A stretch of DNA of 64,000 nucleotides from CAZXEU01 sp964639665 (lineage in GTDB: Bacteria > Bacteroidota > Rhodothermia > Rhodothermales > Bin80). The translations under genes and the position numbers were made by a program. Numbering within the stretch: position 1 is the stretch's first letter; each line of letters starts with the position of its first letter. The stretch spans positions 62,001 through 126,000 of the forward strand of contig CAZXEU010000121.1 in the NCBI GenBank assembly GCA_964639665.1. Direction: 5' to 3'. The notes beneath the pieces were generated by a model. The model made no database searches, was not told the origin of the DNA, and was given only the letters and a program-made list of their open reading frames with translations. Shown here piece after piece: positions 1 to 8,186 of this stretch.

Positions 1-595
1 TCTCCTCGTCTGTCAGCAGCGCACACTCAAGAATGACCTTGACCATGGCCATGCTCCCCGCCTCGTCTACGACTGCCGCGATTTCCTTTGCCACGTCCGA
101 GTACTGGCCGCCCTTCAGCCTTCCGACATTGAGTACCATATCGAGCTCTGTGGCCCCGTCCGCCATGGCCGCTGCCGCTTCTGCCACTTTCGTTTCAGTC
201 CTGTTGGCACCCAGCGGGAAGCCAACCACCGAACATACCGCCACATCCCCTGTTGACAGCGTCGCCGCGGCGAGCTCCACATTGCAAGGATTCACGCAGA
301 CGGAGGCAAAGCAGTAGTGCTCCGCTTCCGCGCAGAGTCTTCTTACATCCTTTTGCGTTACGTCCGGCTTCAGAGCCGTATGATCGATGAGGCGAGCCAG
401 GGAACGCGCGAGATCACTCACAGCCTGGAATCGCCCGAGCACACGGTCGCTTCGCATGCCCACGCGGCAAGCACCGGCGTCGACCATGTCATGTAGCGCC
501 CCGAGAAGGTACCTGTCAGAGTACTCGGGGATGCCGGCCTCCGACACTCGTTCGCGGAGGCGCGCCACGATCTCAGCCTGTTGATCCGCATTCAT
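1..595 (-). CDS. deoC: Deoxyribose-phosphate aldolase, partial (C-terminus beyond window)
   Basis: This enzyme cleaves 2-deoxyribose-5-phosphate to glyceraldehyde-3-phosphate and acetaldehyde in cytosolic deoxynucleoside catabolism. I translated the minus strand from the ATG at 595; the frame stays open to the window edge, giving about 198 residues. The family's signatures are clear and in order: LIDHTALKPDVT, FASVCVNP, VVGFPLGA, then ELDMVLNVG, whose Asp matches the family's catalytic Asp, then KVILE and LLTDEE. The Schiff-base lysine of the family lies further on, outside the window. About 85 residues precede the LIDHT motif, an N-terminal extension seen in longer DeoC proteins. It is divergent from the btuF-like gene, with only 35 bp between the two start codons, so their promoters must overlap or lie within the genes. 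Confidence 0.93.
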   Translation of the reverse strand, partial: MNADQQAEIVARLRERVSEAGIPEYSDRYLLGALHDMVDAGACRVGMRSDRVLGRFQAVSDLARSLARLIDHTALKPDVTQKDVRRLCAEAEHYCFASVCVNPCNVELAAATLSTGDVAVCSVVGFPLGANRTETKVAEAAAAMADGATELDMVLNVGRLKGGQYSDVAKEIAAVVDEAGSMAMVKVILECALLTDEE

Positions 596-630
596 ACCTT
601 TGAAGATACCATCCTGACGCCATTGCTGAT

Positions 631-1515
631 ATGCAGCTTCGCTTGCAGCTAGTCGCGCTTCTGGCCGGTCTTGCCGCGTGCGGTCCGTCGTCTGACGCAA
701 CCAATCGCACGGAGATAACGGACGATCTGGACAGAACCGTATACGTACCACGAGAAATCCGGCGTGTGGCAAGCCTTGCACCGAGCGTTACGGAAATAGT
801 TTTTGCGGCCGGAGCCGGTCACATGCTTGTCGGCGTGACGGACGCCGATGATTATCCGCCCGCAGTCCACGCGCTTCCGCACTTCAGTGCCCTTCCCATC
901 GATTTCGAGGCAGTGCTCGCGCTGGACCCCGATCTGGTCCTGGCATCGGACCAGATCAACAGTCCCCGGGATGCGGCCACGTTTGCGGCAACCGGCATAC
1001 CTACGTATTTCCTGTCCGTCGACCGTGTCGAAGGCATGCTTCGGGCAATCGACAGGATGGCGGGACTACTAGGAACACAAAACTCGGTCACAGATTCGCT
1101 GCGCGCATCACTGCGCCGGCTGCGCCTAGTGACAGAAAGTGCATCCGAGCGTCCTTTGACCCTGTTTCTGATCAGTGACGAGACCCTGTACAGCTTCGGG
1201 CGCGGAAGTTACATTCACGAAGTGATCGAAATCGCCGGTGGACGGAGCATCACGGCGGAGTTTGACAGCAGGGCACCCGTTCTCAGCGACGAATTCGTGC
1301 TAGTGGAAAAGCCCGAGGTTATAGTGGGCTCCTTCGGTCAGTCGTACGATCCCAACCAGCTGGTATTGCTGCATCCCACGTGGGACATCGTGCCTGCAGT
1401 CACGGAGGGCAGGGTTTTCAGCGTGGAAGGGGACCTGTTTCTCCGTCCGGGTCCCAGGCTGGTAACCGGAGCATGGCAACTGGCGAAGCTATTGCATCCC
1501 GACCTGATTCCATGA
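631..1515 (+). CDS. btuF: BtuF/FecB-type ABC transporter substrate-binding lipoprotein
   Basis: This is a 294-residue periplasmic binding protein for cobalamin or an iron chelate. It begins with a lipoprotein signal (VALLAGLAAC, lipobox LAAC at about residue 17). The mature part starts with the typical TDDLDRTVYVP strand followed by RRVASLAPSVTEIVFAAGAG, the classic first motif of the BtuF/FhuD fold. The D-P-D-L-V-L stretch near residue 100 and the helical linker near residues 135-170 also fit. Its stop overlaps the start of the permease gene (ATGA at 1512-1515), so the pair is probably translationally coupled. Cobalamin is the most likely ligand given the similarity to BtuF, but a siderophore or haem cannot be excluded from sequence alone. 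Confidence 0.85.
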   Translation: MQLRLQLVALLAGLAACGPSSDATNRTEITDDLDRTVYVPREIRRVASLAPSVTEIVFAAGAGHMLVGVTDADDYPPAVHALPHFSALPIDFEAVLALDPDLVLASDQINSPRDAATFAATGIPTYFLSVDRVEGMLRAIDRMAGLLGTQNSVTDSLRASLRRLRLVTESASERPLTLFLISDETLYSFGRGSYIHEVIEIAGGRSITAEFDSRAPVLSDEFVLVEKPEVIVGSFGQSYDPNQLVLLHPTWDIVPAVTEGRVFSVEGDLFLRPGPRLVTGAWQLAKLLHPDLIP

Positions 1516-2537
1516 CACGGACATTGGCAGCAGTCGGGATACTGGTTGTGCTTATCGTCTTCACCGTAGGCGTGGCGGCTTCTGTAGGAGAAGACCTGGG
1601 ACGGGCCGAAGTATGGCGCGTGCTCCGGTACCGCCTGTTCTTTGGCCACGCGCCCGAGCCATCCATTACCGCGGAGCGAATTGTCTGGCAGCTTCGCATG
1701 CCGCGCGCCGCTCTGGCCATACTGGTTGGCGGCGGACTCGCCATCGTGGGAGCAGCCATGCAGACTCTCGTGCGCAATCCCCTCGCAGAACCCTATATAC
1801 TGGGAATTTCCAGCGGGGCATCCGCGGGAGCATCCCTCTTCTACCTGGGCTTTCTGCCGCCGATTCTTTCGAAGGGGTTGTCCATGCCTGTAGCTGCCTT
1901 TCTCGGTGGACTTGGCGCGATAACCGTAGTCTATTTTGTTGCCGCGAACGGGAGACGCGTATCCGTGGCGCGGCTGCTGCTGGCGGGCGTGGCCATGGCC
2001 GCACTTATGGGCTCGGTTACCAGCTTCATTACATACTCGTCGCCGGAGCCGGACAAGTTGAGAGCGGTGCTTTTCTGGCTGCTCGGGTCACTTCACCACG
2101 CCACATGGTCACTCGTGCCGCTGCCGGCCGTGGTCTGCACCGCCGGCCTGGCGGTACTGATGGCCCTGACTCGGCCGCTTGACGCGATGCTGATGGGCGA
2201 GGAAGCCGCACAGTCCCTGGGCGTTTCCGTCGAAGGCACGAAGCGCCTGCTTATTGTTCTCGCTGCCGTTGTAACAGGAACCTTGGTCGCGGTAAGCGGC
2301 GCTATTGGTTTTGTGGGGCTGATAGTGCCGCACGCCGTAAGGTCTGCCGTAGGTGTGGGCCACCGCAGGCTGCTGCCAGTATCCTTCGCAGCCGGGGCGC
2401 TGTTTCTGTTGTGGGCCGACCTTGCCGCGCGGGCCCTGCTGCCGTCGGAGAACCTCCCCGTGGGCATCATTACGGCTCTTTGCGGCGTGCCGTTCTTCCT
2501 TGTTCTGCTTCGCCGAACCGAGTACGCATTCGGCTGA
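1512..2537 (+). CDS. btuC: BtuC/FecCD-family ABC transporter permease
   Basis: This is a 341-residue inner-membrane permease of the FecCD family, with many hydrophobic segments. Family motifs are plain: RMPRAALAILVGGGLAIVGAAMQTLVRNPLAEPYILG near residues 55-90, GVSVEGTKR (the coupling region) near residue 235, and GAIGFVGLIVPHAVR near residue 265. The frame is open upstream to 1380, but I chose ATG 1512 because it gives a normal N-terminal membrane helix (LAAVGILVVLIVFTVGV) and overlaps the btuF stop as ATGA. An ATP-binding subunit would be expected next; instead a polyprenyl synthase gene starts 63 bp downstream. The ATPase must be encoded elsewhere or be shared. Confidence 0.9.
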   Translation: MTRTLAAVGILVVLIVFTVGVAASVGEDLGRAEVWRVLRYRLFFGHAPEPSITAERIVWQLRMPRAALAILVGGGLAIVGAAMQTLVRNPLAEPYILGISSGASAGASLFYLGFLPPILSKGLSMPVAAFLGGLGAITVVYFVAANGRRVSVARLLLAGVAMAALMGSVTSFITYSSPEPDKLRAVLFWLLGSLHHATWSLVPLPAVVCTAGLAVLMALTRPLDAMLMGEEAAQSLGVSVEGTKRLLIVLAAVVTGTLVAVSGAIGFVGLIVPHAVRSAVGVGHRRLLPVSFAAGALFLLWADLAARALLPSENLPVGIITALCGVPFFLVLLRRTEYAFG

Positions 2538-2600
2538 TTCCTCTGAACTCTTGGTCAGAGGCTTCGTAACAGGCTCGCCTGAATATGCCGCCTAGACGGG

Positions 2601-3626
2601 ATGGTTGAGCCTGCTCTTACCGAAAGCGTTCTGCAGGTCGCGCAGCAGCGCGGCAGTTGGACGCTAAAGGAAATCCAGGCGGTTATCGGCGATGAACTAG
2701 GCGTGTTTCGCCGGTACTTCAGGGAGGAGATCCGGTCGCGCTCGGGCCTCCTGGACAAGGTGCTGCAGTATATACTTCGGCAGAAGGGCAAGCAGATCCG
2801 GCCTACCCTCGTGCTGCTTTCCGCGAAAGCCTGTGGCGGCGTTACGGAGAAGAGCTATCGAGCTGCCGCACTGGTTGAGCTTCTACACACCGCCACGCTC
2901 GTTCATGACGATGTCGTGGACGAGGCCGAGACGCGAAGAGCCGCCTTTTCGATTAATGCCCTGTGGGGCAACAAGGTTGCCGTGCTCCTGGGTGACTTTC
3001 TCCTTAGCCGGGGCCTGCTGCTTGCCCTGCGCTACCATGACTACGAGATCCTGCATATCCTCTCCGAAGCGGTTCGCCGCATGAGCGAAGGGGAGCTCCG
3101 GCAGGTGGACAAGGCCCGCCGCCTGGACATGGACGAAGAGGCCTACCTCAGAATAATCTCGGACAAGACCGCCTCGCTGCTTTCGGCGTGCACGGCCTGC
3201 GGAGCGCGTAGCGCGGACGCCGACGCGGAATCCGTAGTGCACATGCAGGAGGTCGGAGAGTGCCTGGGGCTAGCCTTCCAGATCCGTGACGATCTCCTGG
3301 ACTATTCGTCCGGCGGCATCGGCAAGCCAGTGGGCCGCGACCTGCAGAAGAAGCAGCTAACGCTTCCGCTCATACACGCTCTCCGCATTGCGGAGCCCGG
3401 CCCGCGGAGCCAGATCATGCGTATTGTGCGCAAGCGCAGCAAGAACCGCGATGACCGGCGACGTGTAGTGAGCTTCGCGGAGGAGTTTGGCGGAATCGCC
3501 TATGCCGAGCAGCGCATGAAAGAGTACGCGGACAACGCCCGGTCGCTGCTGCTGCAGCTGGACGCTTCGCCGGCCAGGGATGCGCTCGATGCCCTCGCCT
3601 GCTACATCGTGACGCGCAAGAAGTAA
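2601..3626 (+). CDS. ispB: Polyprenyl (octaprenyl-type) diphosphate synthase
   Basis: This is a 341-residue trans-prenyltransferase that extends farnesyl/geranyl diphosphate with isopentenyl diphosphate to make the side chain of the respiratory quinone. The first Asp-rich motif is HDDVVDEA near residue 101 and the second is IRDDLLDY near residue 232, both used for Mg-diphosphate binding. The KQIRPTLVLL motif near residue 60 binds the diphosphate. The residues before the first DDxxD are small, fitting a medium to long chain product, but chain length cannot be read with confidence. It starts at ATG 2601 and is followed after 8 bp by an MBL-fold hydrolase gene, so the two are likely co-transcribed. 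The symbol is by family and chain length is inferred. Confidence 0.88.
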   Translation: MVEPALTESVLQVAQQRGSWTLKEIQAVIGDELGVFRRYFREEIRSRSGLLDKVLQYILRQKGKQIRPTLVLLSAKACGGVTEKSYRAAALVELLHTATLVHDDVVDEAETRRAAFSINALWGNKVAVLLGDFLLSRGLLLALRYHDYEILHILSEAVRRMSEGELRQVDKARRLDMDEEAYLRIISDKTASLLSACTACGARSADADAESVVHMQEVGECLGLAFQIRDDLLDYSSGGIGKPVGRDLQKKQLTLPLIHALRIAEPGPRSQIMRIVRKRSKNRDDRRRVVSFAEEFGGIAYAEQRMKEYADNARSLLLQLDASPARDALDALACYIVTRKK

Positions 3627-3634
3627 CGCTGGTC

Positions 3635-4381
3635 ATGGCCAATCTTCACCTGTTGGGCACGGGTGCGGCGCTGTCCGACCTGCCATTGACCACAACCATG
3701 CTGGCCGTGACCGACGGATCCTCGTCACTGATTATCGACTGCGGCGGCGATCTCATGCAGCGGTTACTGGCCGCTGGCATCGCCCAGGAATCGATAGATG
3801 CCCTCTTCCTGACCCACGAGCATCCGGACCACATTGGCGGGTTCCCGCTCCTGATGCGAAAGCTGTCCTTGAGTCGACGCCGCGAGCCACTGCCCATTTG
3901 CGGGCCGCAGCCCACTCTTGATCAGGTCCGCAGAACCTTTGGAACGTACGATACCAGTCGGTGGAAGCACACGTTCGAGTTGTCCTGGCGACCCGTCCCG
4001 CTTGCCAGGCGGCAGCTGGCCTACCGGGACGCAAACTGGGAGGTTCGTACGAGCCCAACCCGTCATTCTGCACCGGGCATTGGCCTGCGCATTACGCATG
4101 TGCCGTCCGCCGGGGTTGTGGCCTATTCATCCGACACAAGCCGCTCTCCGCTGATTGCGGAGTTGGCGACCGGGGCAGACATTCTGGTCCACGAGGCCAC
4201 CGGGCCGTACGCGGGACACGCGACGGCCGCCGAGGGCGCCATTGTGGCCAGGGAGGCCGGAGCTGGGAAGCTGCTACTGGTACACTTCATCCAGCAGCCC
4301 ACTGCGCAGGAAATGCAGGACGTACGAAAGATCTTCGAGCATGCGGAGATAGGAAAGGAGCTGGGAGCGTACGATTTCTGA
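3635..4381 (+). CDS. MBL-fold metallo-hydrolase (RNase Z/ElaC-like)
   Basis: This is a 248-residue cytosolic metallo-beta-lactamase-fold protein. It opens with LHLLGTGAALSD, the usual first strand of the RNase Z-like branch, and has the zinc motif THEHPDHIGG at about residues 58-67 (HxHxDH). Further ligands fit the Asp in AYSSDTS near residue 167, EATG near residue 187 and the late His in LLVHF near residue 217. It lacks the long exosite arm of a true tRNase Z, so it may act on another phosphodiester or lactone substrate. It follows the polyprenyl synthase by 8 bp. The substrate is unknown. Confidence 0.82.
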   Translation: MANLHLLGTGAALSDLPLTTTMLAVTDGSSSLIIDCGGDLMQRLLAAGIAQESIDALFLTHEHPDHIGGFPLLMRKLSLSRRREPLPICGPQPTLDQVRRTFGTYDTSRWKHTFELSWRPVPLARRQLAYRDANWEVRTSPTRHSAPGIGLRITHVPSAGVVAYSSDTSRSPLIAELATGADILVHEATGPYAGHATAAEGAIVAREAGAGKLLLVHFIQQPTAQEMQDVRKIFEHAEIGKELGAYDF

Positions 4382-4802
4382 GCGCCAGTGCCCAGACGAA
4401 CAGCATGGCGCAGATACAGCGGGTGCGACGACACGTGCAGGTTGCCGAATTCAACGAGCGCCAGCGCCGCCGTTGCCGATGCCCAGCCCCCGAAACGCCT
4501 GCATCGGGGATCTAGCAGACAATGCCATTGTCATCGTCGGCTGCTGCGCTTGGCACGCTCCTTCGCGGCGTGTGCGTCCCGGCTATCGTTCAAGCCCTCG
4601 GCTGAATTCGTTGGGTGTTCCACTTTGCGCAACGCCTGCCACGTCACAGGCATATGGAGAGAGCAGCCAAGGGATGCCACGGGCCGCTTGGCAACCTCCG
4701 ACGGTGCAGGCTCCATGGTCCGGACGGCAAATACCGCGCATGGCCTGCGCAAAGTGTGCCTGGAATCAACCTAATGCCACAAACCGACTGTTCGTGGCAG
4801 CG
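4382..4802. other. 421-bp intergenic stretch, no convincing gene
   Basis: Several open frames cross this stretch on both strands, but their predicted proteins are rich in Arg, Pro, Ser and Ala and show no motif, and none has a good ribosome site. It lies between two convergent genes, the MBL hydrolase and the MNT nucleotidyltransferase. It could hold a decayed partner gene of the nucleotidyltransferase (a HEPN gene is normally found downstream of it), but I could not recognise any HEPN remnant. I also saw no strong terminator hairpin. Confidence 0.5.
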
Positions 4803-5165
4803 TCACGCCGGGTAAATCACCCTCGCGGATCCCAGTATCGCCTTCCGGCGAATGTAATTCCGGCTCATCTCCACAGCGGTACGGTGAACCAGGTCGACCC
4901 TCCGGCCTAGTATATCGGCCAGTTCCCACTCCATCCGGACGATTCCGAACAGGCCGGGAGTGTTCTCAGACCTGAAGCGGACGAGTATGTCGATGTCGCT
5001 CTCGCGCCCGAAATCGTCTCGAACTGCGGAACCGAATACAGCAAGCTCCGACGCACCCCAGCGCTCGCATAACGTCTCAATGGAATGCATGCTTGTGCCG
5101 ATCCGTAATACCAGGCGCTCCCGGTCGTCACCACCGTCAGAATCCTGCTGCCCTGGCATTGCCAT
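4803..5165 (-). CDS. MNT-type minimal nucleotidyltransferase domain protein
   Basis: This is a 120-residue protein of the minimal nucleotidyltransferase family, usually the antitoxin half of HEPN/MNT pairs. The signature GSAVRDDFGRESDIDILVRF lies at about residues 46-65, with the GS motif and the two catalytic Asp residues of DID present. It is followed by PGLFGIVRMEWELADILGRRVDLV, typical of the MntA branch, and ends with RRKAILGSARVIY. The first about 25 residues are atypical; the core starts at the second Met (MHSIETLCERWG), so the true start may be 5090. A HEPN (DUF86-type) partner would normally sit just downstream on the same strand, and none is visible. It may be an orphan or a remnant. 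Confidence 0.8.
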   Translation of the reverse strand: MAMPGQQDSDGGDDRERLVLRIGTSMHSIETLCERWGASELAVFGSAVRDDFGRESDIDILVRFRSENTPGLFGIVRMEWELADILGRRVDLVHRTAVEMSRNYIRRKAILGSARVIYPA

Positions 5166-5268
5166 GCATCCATCCCTCTATCTACAGGCCCGTCACGCCC
5201 CGGCCATCCCTGGCACCGTCCATGCATGAATTTGCGGCGCCAACCGAGTGTCCACCGGCAGACCTCGT

Positions 5269-7293
5269 CTACCTGCGCCGGCGAAGCTCCAGGAGCCGTG
5301 ATCGCTCCGCCTCGCCGCCGCTTACGGCATCCCGCACGGTGACCACCAGCTCGTAGGACCCCGCGGGTACGTCCGTGACATCGATGGCAACGTACTCGAC
5401 GGCAGACCGCTCCAGAGACGCTTGCTCTTCAAAGCTCAGCGTGACGGCATCTTCTTCATCGCGCACTGACCTGATAGAATAAGAGACGTTGTATCTGCTG
5501 CCTCCCGCCTGTTGTGCCAGGTCGTAGATCTCAAAGTAGACGAAAACCGGGTCCGAAGTCAGGAACTCGGCTGACGGGTTCACATGCAGGAACACGTCGT
5601 CTCGCTCCCGACCTAGGCCATTGCTCAGATCCAGCACGCTGTCCGCCAGGAGAATATCGCTCACTTTGATGCCTGCGCCCTCGAACGACCGCGGCAGGTA
5701 GTCAAACCTGTGCGCACCTACGTGCTGCGTTTGCAGCGACCTGACATGGAGCGCAAAGCGAAAAGCTTCCTGAGGCAAGTCCGCCTGAAATCTGCCCACA
5801 TACGGGCCCGCCAGGCGCTTGGTCTGCCGGTAAATGCCCATTCTCTGCCAAGCCTGGTCATGCACCGTCATGCCAGTCTCGACGTGCAGCGTATCCGCCT
5901 CTGCACCGAGCGCGGGGCCCAGTTCATCGACCGGGACCCGGTAGTAGACTTCCACAAGCGTTCGTCCGTCCCGGCCTCGGAAAGATGCAGCCACATGCGG
6001 GATGTCCACGACCGTAGTGCGGTCGGGCCAACGGTGGCGATCCGTCGTAAGGCCGGCTGTCAGGTAAACGGCGCTCTTGCGCTCTGCCTCAAGGGCATCA
6101 CGGCCCACCAGCTTGCTGCTCCAGGTCGGGCCCCGCGGAATGGGGACAAAATGCCGGCTCACACTGCAAATCGCCCGGACGCAGGTCGGCGCGAAATGGA
6201 AGACCATCAGGGAATCCTGGTAAAGCCAGGACTGGGCCTCGCCGATCGTGTAATCATCCGGCTCGCCGTGCCTCAGGAAGACAATGCCGCGGTCGTCGAA
6301 CTCGCTTCCCAGCGCATACGTGGGCGGGAAAAGGCTCGCATCTGCCGTAAACGGACTCCGGTACCAGGTCCGGTACCCGTGGAACAGGTAGTGGCTTTCG
6401 GCCACGCGCAAGCGCCGAAAGTGCTCGGCCGCACGTGCATTGTACGGCGCTGCCGGCATGGGATCACGCCTCGTCCAGAATACTGCAAAGAAATCCCGGT
6501 AGCCGTCCAGGTCGTTGATGCGATCAAATTCAGCGCGCTCTGCCGGACTCACGATGGTCTTGATGTTGTCAAATAGCAGCAGGGCGTCGGCCACGGAGGA
6601 TACGGAGGCAATGGCCTCGAGCATAGCAGCCGTGCCCCGCTCCGGGTCTTGCCGCTGAAAATACAGTCGCGCCAGCGCCAGGAGAGCCGGGACCCGTACG
6701 TGCGGGCTCTCCTGCAGGCCGGTAAAGATCTCCTCTGCCGTCTGGAAGAAGGATTGACGCGCGTACGTTTCTCCGAGGAACAGCTGCGCGAGCGGCCAGG
6801 GCTGATCTCTGAGCCACCTGCGAGCCTCCTCAGGCTCCGTCTGGACGATGTAGCGCCAGTAGAACTGATGCAGGCCCACCCGGGCATGCGCTAGATCCGG
6901 CTTGAGTCTCACCTGGGCTTCCGCCAGCGCGATGGCCGAGCGCAGGTCACCGCTGTAGCGGCGGAGCAGTCCATAGCGATAAAGCACATCGTTATGCAGC
7001 GAGTCATGTGCAAGCACGTACTCGAAGTCTTCAGCAGCGGCACCAAGCGTGTTGGCTAGCCTCGTCTGGAGCGTACGAAACTTGCCCCGTTCCGCAAAGC
7101 TGATGCCCCGCAGATAGTGGGCCTCAAGCGAGCCCCCCCCCTCGTCGATGCGCCTTGTCAGATGCTTGGCCGCATCAGACCATTCCTGATCCTGCATCGC
7201 CAGTTTGGCGGCGCCCAGATCGTCCATCTGGACGGCGCTCACCTCCGAGTGCAAGAAGAGCAGAGGCAGGAAGAACAGCGCCTTGCGGGCCAT
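5269..7293 (-). CDS. GWxTD domain protein with N-terminal TPR-like region
   Basis: This is a 674-residue exported protein. I chose ATG 7293, which gives a clean signal peptide (ARKALFFLPLLFLHSEVSA), although the frame is open to 7443. Residues about 25-260 are helical, with repeats such as AHYLRGISFAERGKF and DVLYRYGLLRRYSGDLRSA that look like tetratricopeptide units. Around residues 320-430 is the GWxTD hallmark, RDPMPAAPYNARAAEHFRR then DDRGIVFLRHGEPDDYTIG. The C-terminus is beta-rich and may form a sandwich. GWxTD proteins are common in Bacteroidota, Rhodothermota and related phyla; their function is unknown and a periplasmic or envelope role is inferred. A short GC hairpin (TGCCC/GGGCA, 7319-7332) lies just before the start. 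Confidence 0.82.
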   Translation of the reverse strand: MARKALFFLPLLFLHSEVSAVQMDDLGAAKLAMQDQEWSDAAKHLTRRIDEGGGSLEAHYLRGISFAERGKFRTLQTRLANTLGAAAEDFEYVLAHDSLHNDVLYRYGLLRRYSGDLRSAIALAEAQVRLKPDLAHARVGLHQFYWRYIVQTEPEEARRWLRDQPWPLAQLFLGETYARQSFFQTAEEIFTGLQESPHVRVPALLALARLYFQRQDPERGTAAMLEAIASVSSVADALLLFDNIKTIVSPAERAEFDRINDLDGYRDFFAVFWTRRDPMPAAPYNARAAEHFRRLRVAESHYLFHGYRTWYRSPFTADASLFPPTYALGSEFDDRGIVFLRHGEPDDYTIGEAQSWLYQDSLMVFHFAPTCVRAICSVSRHFVPIPRGPTWSSKLVGRDALEAERKSAVYLTAGLTTDRHRWPDRTTVVDIPHVAASFRGRDGRTLVEVYYRVPVDELGPALGAEADTLHVETGMTVHDQAWQRMGIYRQTKRLAGPYVGRFQADLPQEAFRFALHVRSLQTQHVGAHRFDYLPRSFEGAGIKVSDILLADSVLDLSNGLGRERDDVFLHVNPSAEFLTSDPVFVYFEIYDLAQQAGGSRYNVSYSIRSVRDEEDAVTLSFEEQASLERSAVEYVAIDVTDVPAGSYELVVTVRDAVSGGEAERSRLLELRRRR

Positions 7294-7457
7294 GGCTATT
7301 GCATAGGCCGGAACCTGTTGCCCCCCGGGGCAGGGACACCTTTGCTGGCCGGGGCTACGGAGCCCCTTCACCGTAAGTTCGGCACGGCGCGAAGCTAAGG
7401 CAAGCTGCACCACCGCCTCCCGGCGCCGACCTACCGCCGGCACCGGGCCATCAGGCC

Positions 7458-7652
7458 CTAAATTATGGCGCTGATTTTCTGGAAGATCTCCTTTTGCGGC
7501 TCACCGGTCTTTTCGTGAATCAGCTTCACCATCTTCCGCATATTGCCACGCGCCTTCTTCAACTCCTTGTCCGGAAACTCAGCATCACTCCAGATAGATT
7601 CAATTTGGCTCCTCACCTGCATCCAGCTCTCATTCATCCGCTGCGTCGCCAT
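7458..7652 (-). CDS. Small CsbD-like protein
   Basis: This is a 64-residue charged, helical protein. Its pattern of Trp near the start (MNESWMQVRSQIESIW), a middle ELKKARGNMRKMV, then IHEKTGEPQKEIFQKI resembles the CsbD stress-protein family, whose role is unknown; the match is tentative. The frame extends eight codons further to a TTG, but ATG 7652 has a strong ribosome site (GGGAGG, about 5 bases upstream), so I chose it. It is the last gene of the row fadE, membrane protein, this gene, all on the minus strand. Confidence 0.68.
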   Translation of the reverse strand: MATQRMNESWMQVRSQIESIWSDAEFPDKELKKARGNMRKMVKLIHEKTGEPQKEIFQKISAII

Positions 7653-7688
7653 GCCAGCCTCCCTGTGATTCAACAATAACCAAATTTT

Positions 7689-8144
7689 CTACAATGCCTG
7701 GGTGAATCGGTTCCAGAACATGAGTACGAGGATAGCGAGCCAGAGCAGGTGTCCTAAGCCCGTAACCATAGCAAGTCGCCGGGCATAACGCGCCCCATTG
7801 CCGCCGCCTTCCAAGGCGTGGTGCAAGCCCTTCCAGGCCGGACGGATCAGCCACAACTGGAGAACGGTCAGAAGCACAATCAGCAAGGAGGCGACATGGT
7901 ATTGAAGCTGGCCTCCGTATCCTCCGCCCAGTCCCAGAACCAACATGGAAAACAGAAATGTGAGCAGAACGAAAGTGCCCATCAGATTTACCGTGCGGCC
8001 CATATCACGCGAAAGCGCGAGCCCCACCTCGCCCGAGGCATCCAGAGCCGATCGGGCTTGTCCGGCGAGCCTCAATCCCAGGCCGAACCACGCCGCAGCC
8101 GTTAGCACGTGCAAGAATACAAAAATCTGCAGCAACAGGGTCAT
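7689..8144 (-). CDS. Four-helix integral membrane protein of unknown function
   Basis: This is a 151-residue protein with four clear hydrophobic segments, near residues 4-24, 52-74, 83-103 and 125-146. A His in the first helix (FLHVLTAAAWFGLG) resembles the haem-ligand arrangement of small CopD/DUF2269-type membrane proteins, but this is only a resemblance. It lies 42 bp downstream of fadE on the same strand and may be read through from the beta-oxidation operon. No function can be assigned. Confidence 0.7.
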   Translation of the reverse strand: MTLLLQIFVFLHVLTAAAWFGLGLRLAGQARSALDASGEVGLALSRDMGRTVNLMGTFVLLTFLFSMLVLGLGGGYGGQLQYHVASLLIVLLTVLQLWLIRPAWKGLHHALEGGGNGARYARRLAMVTGLGHLLWLAILVLMFWNRFTQAL

Positions 8145-8186
8145 GGTGTCCGTAATGGTCCTAGTGTGACAATACCGCGCTACGAG

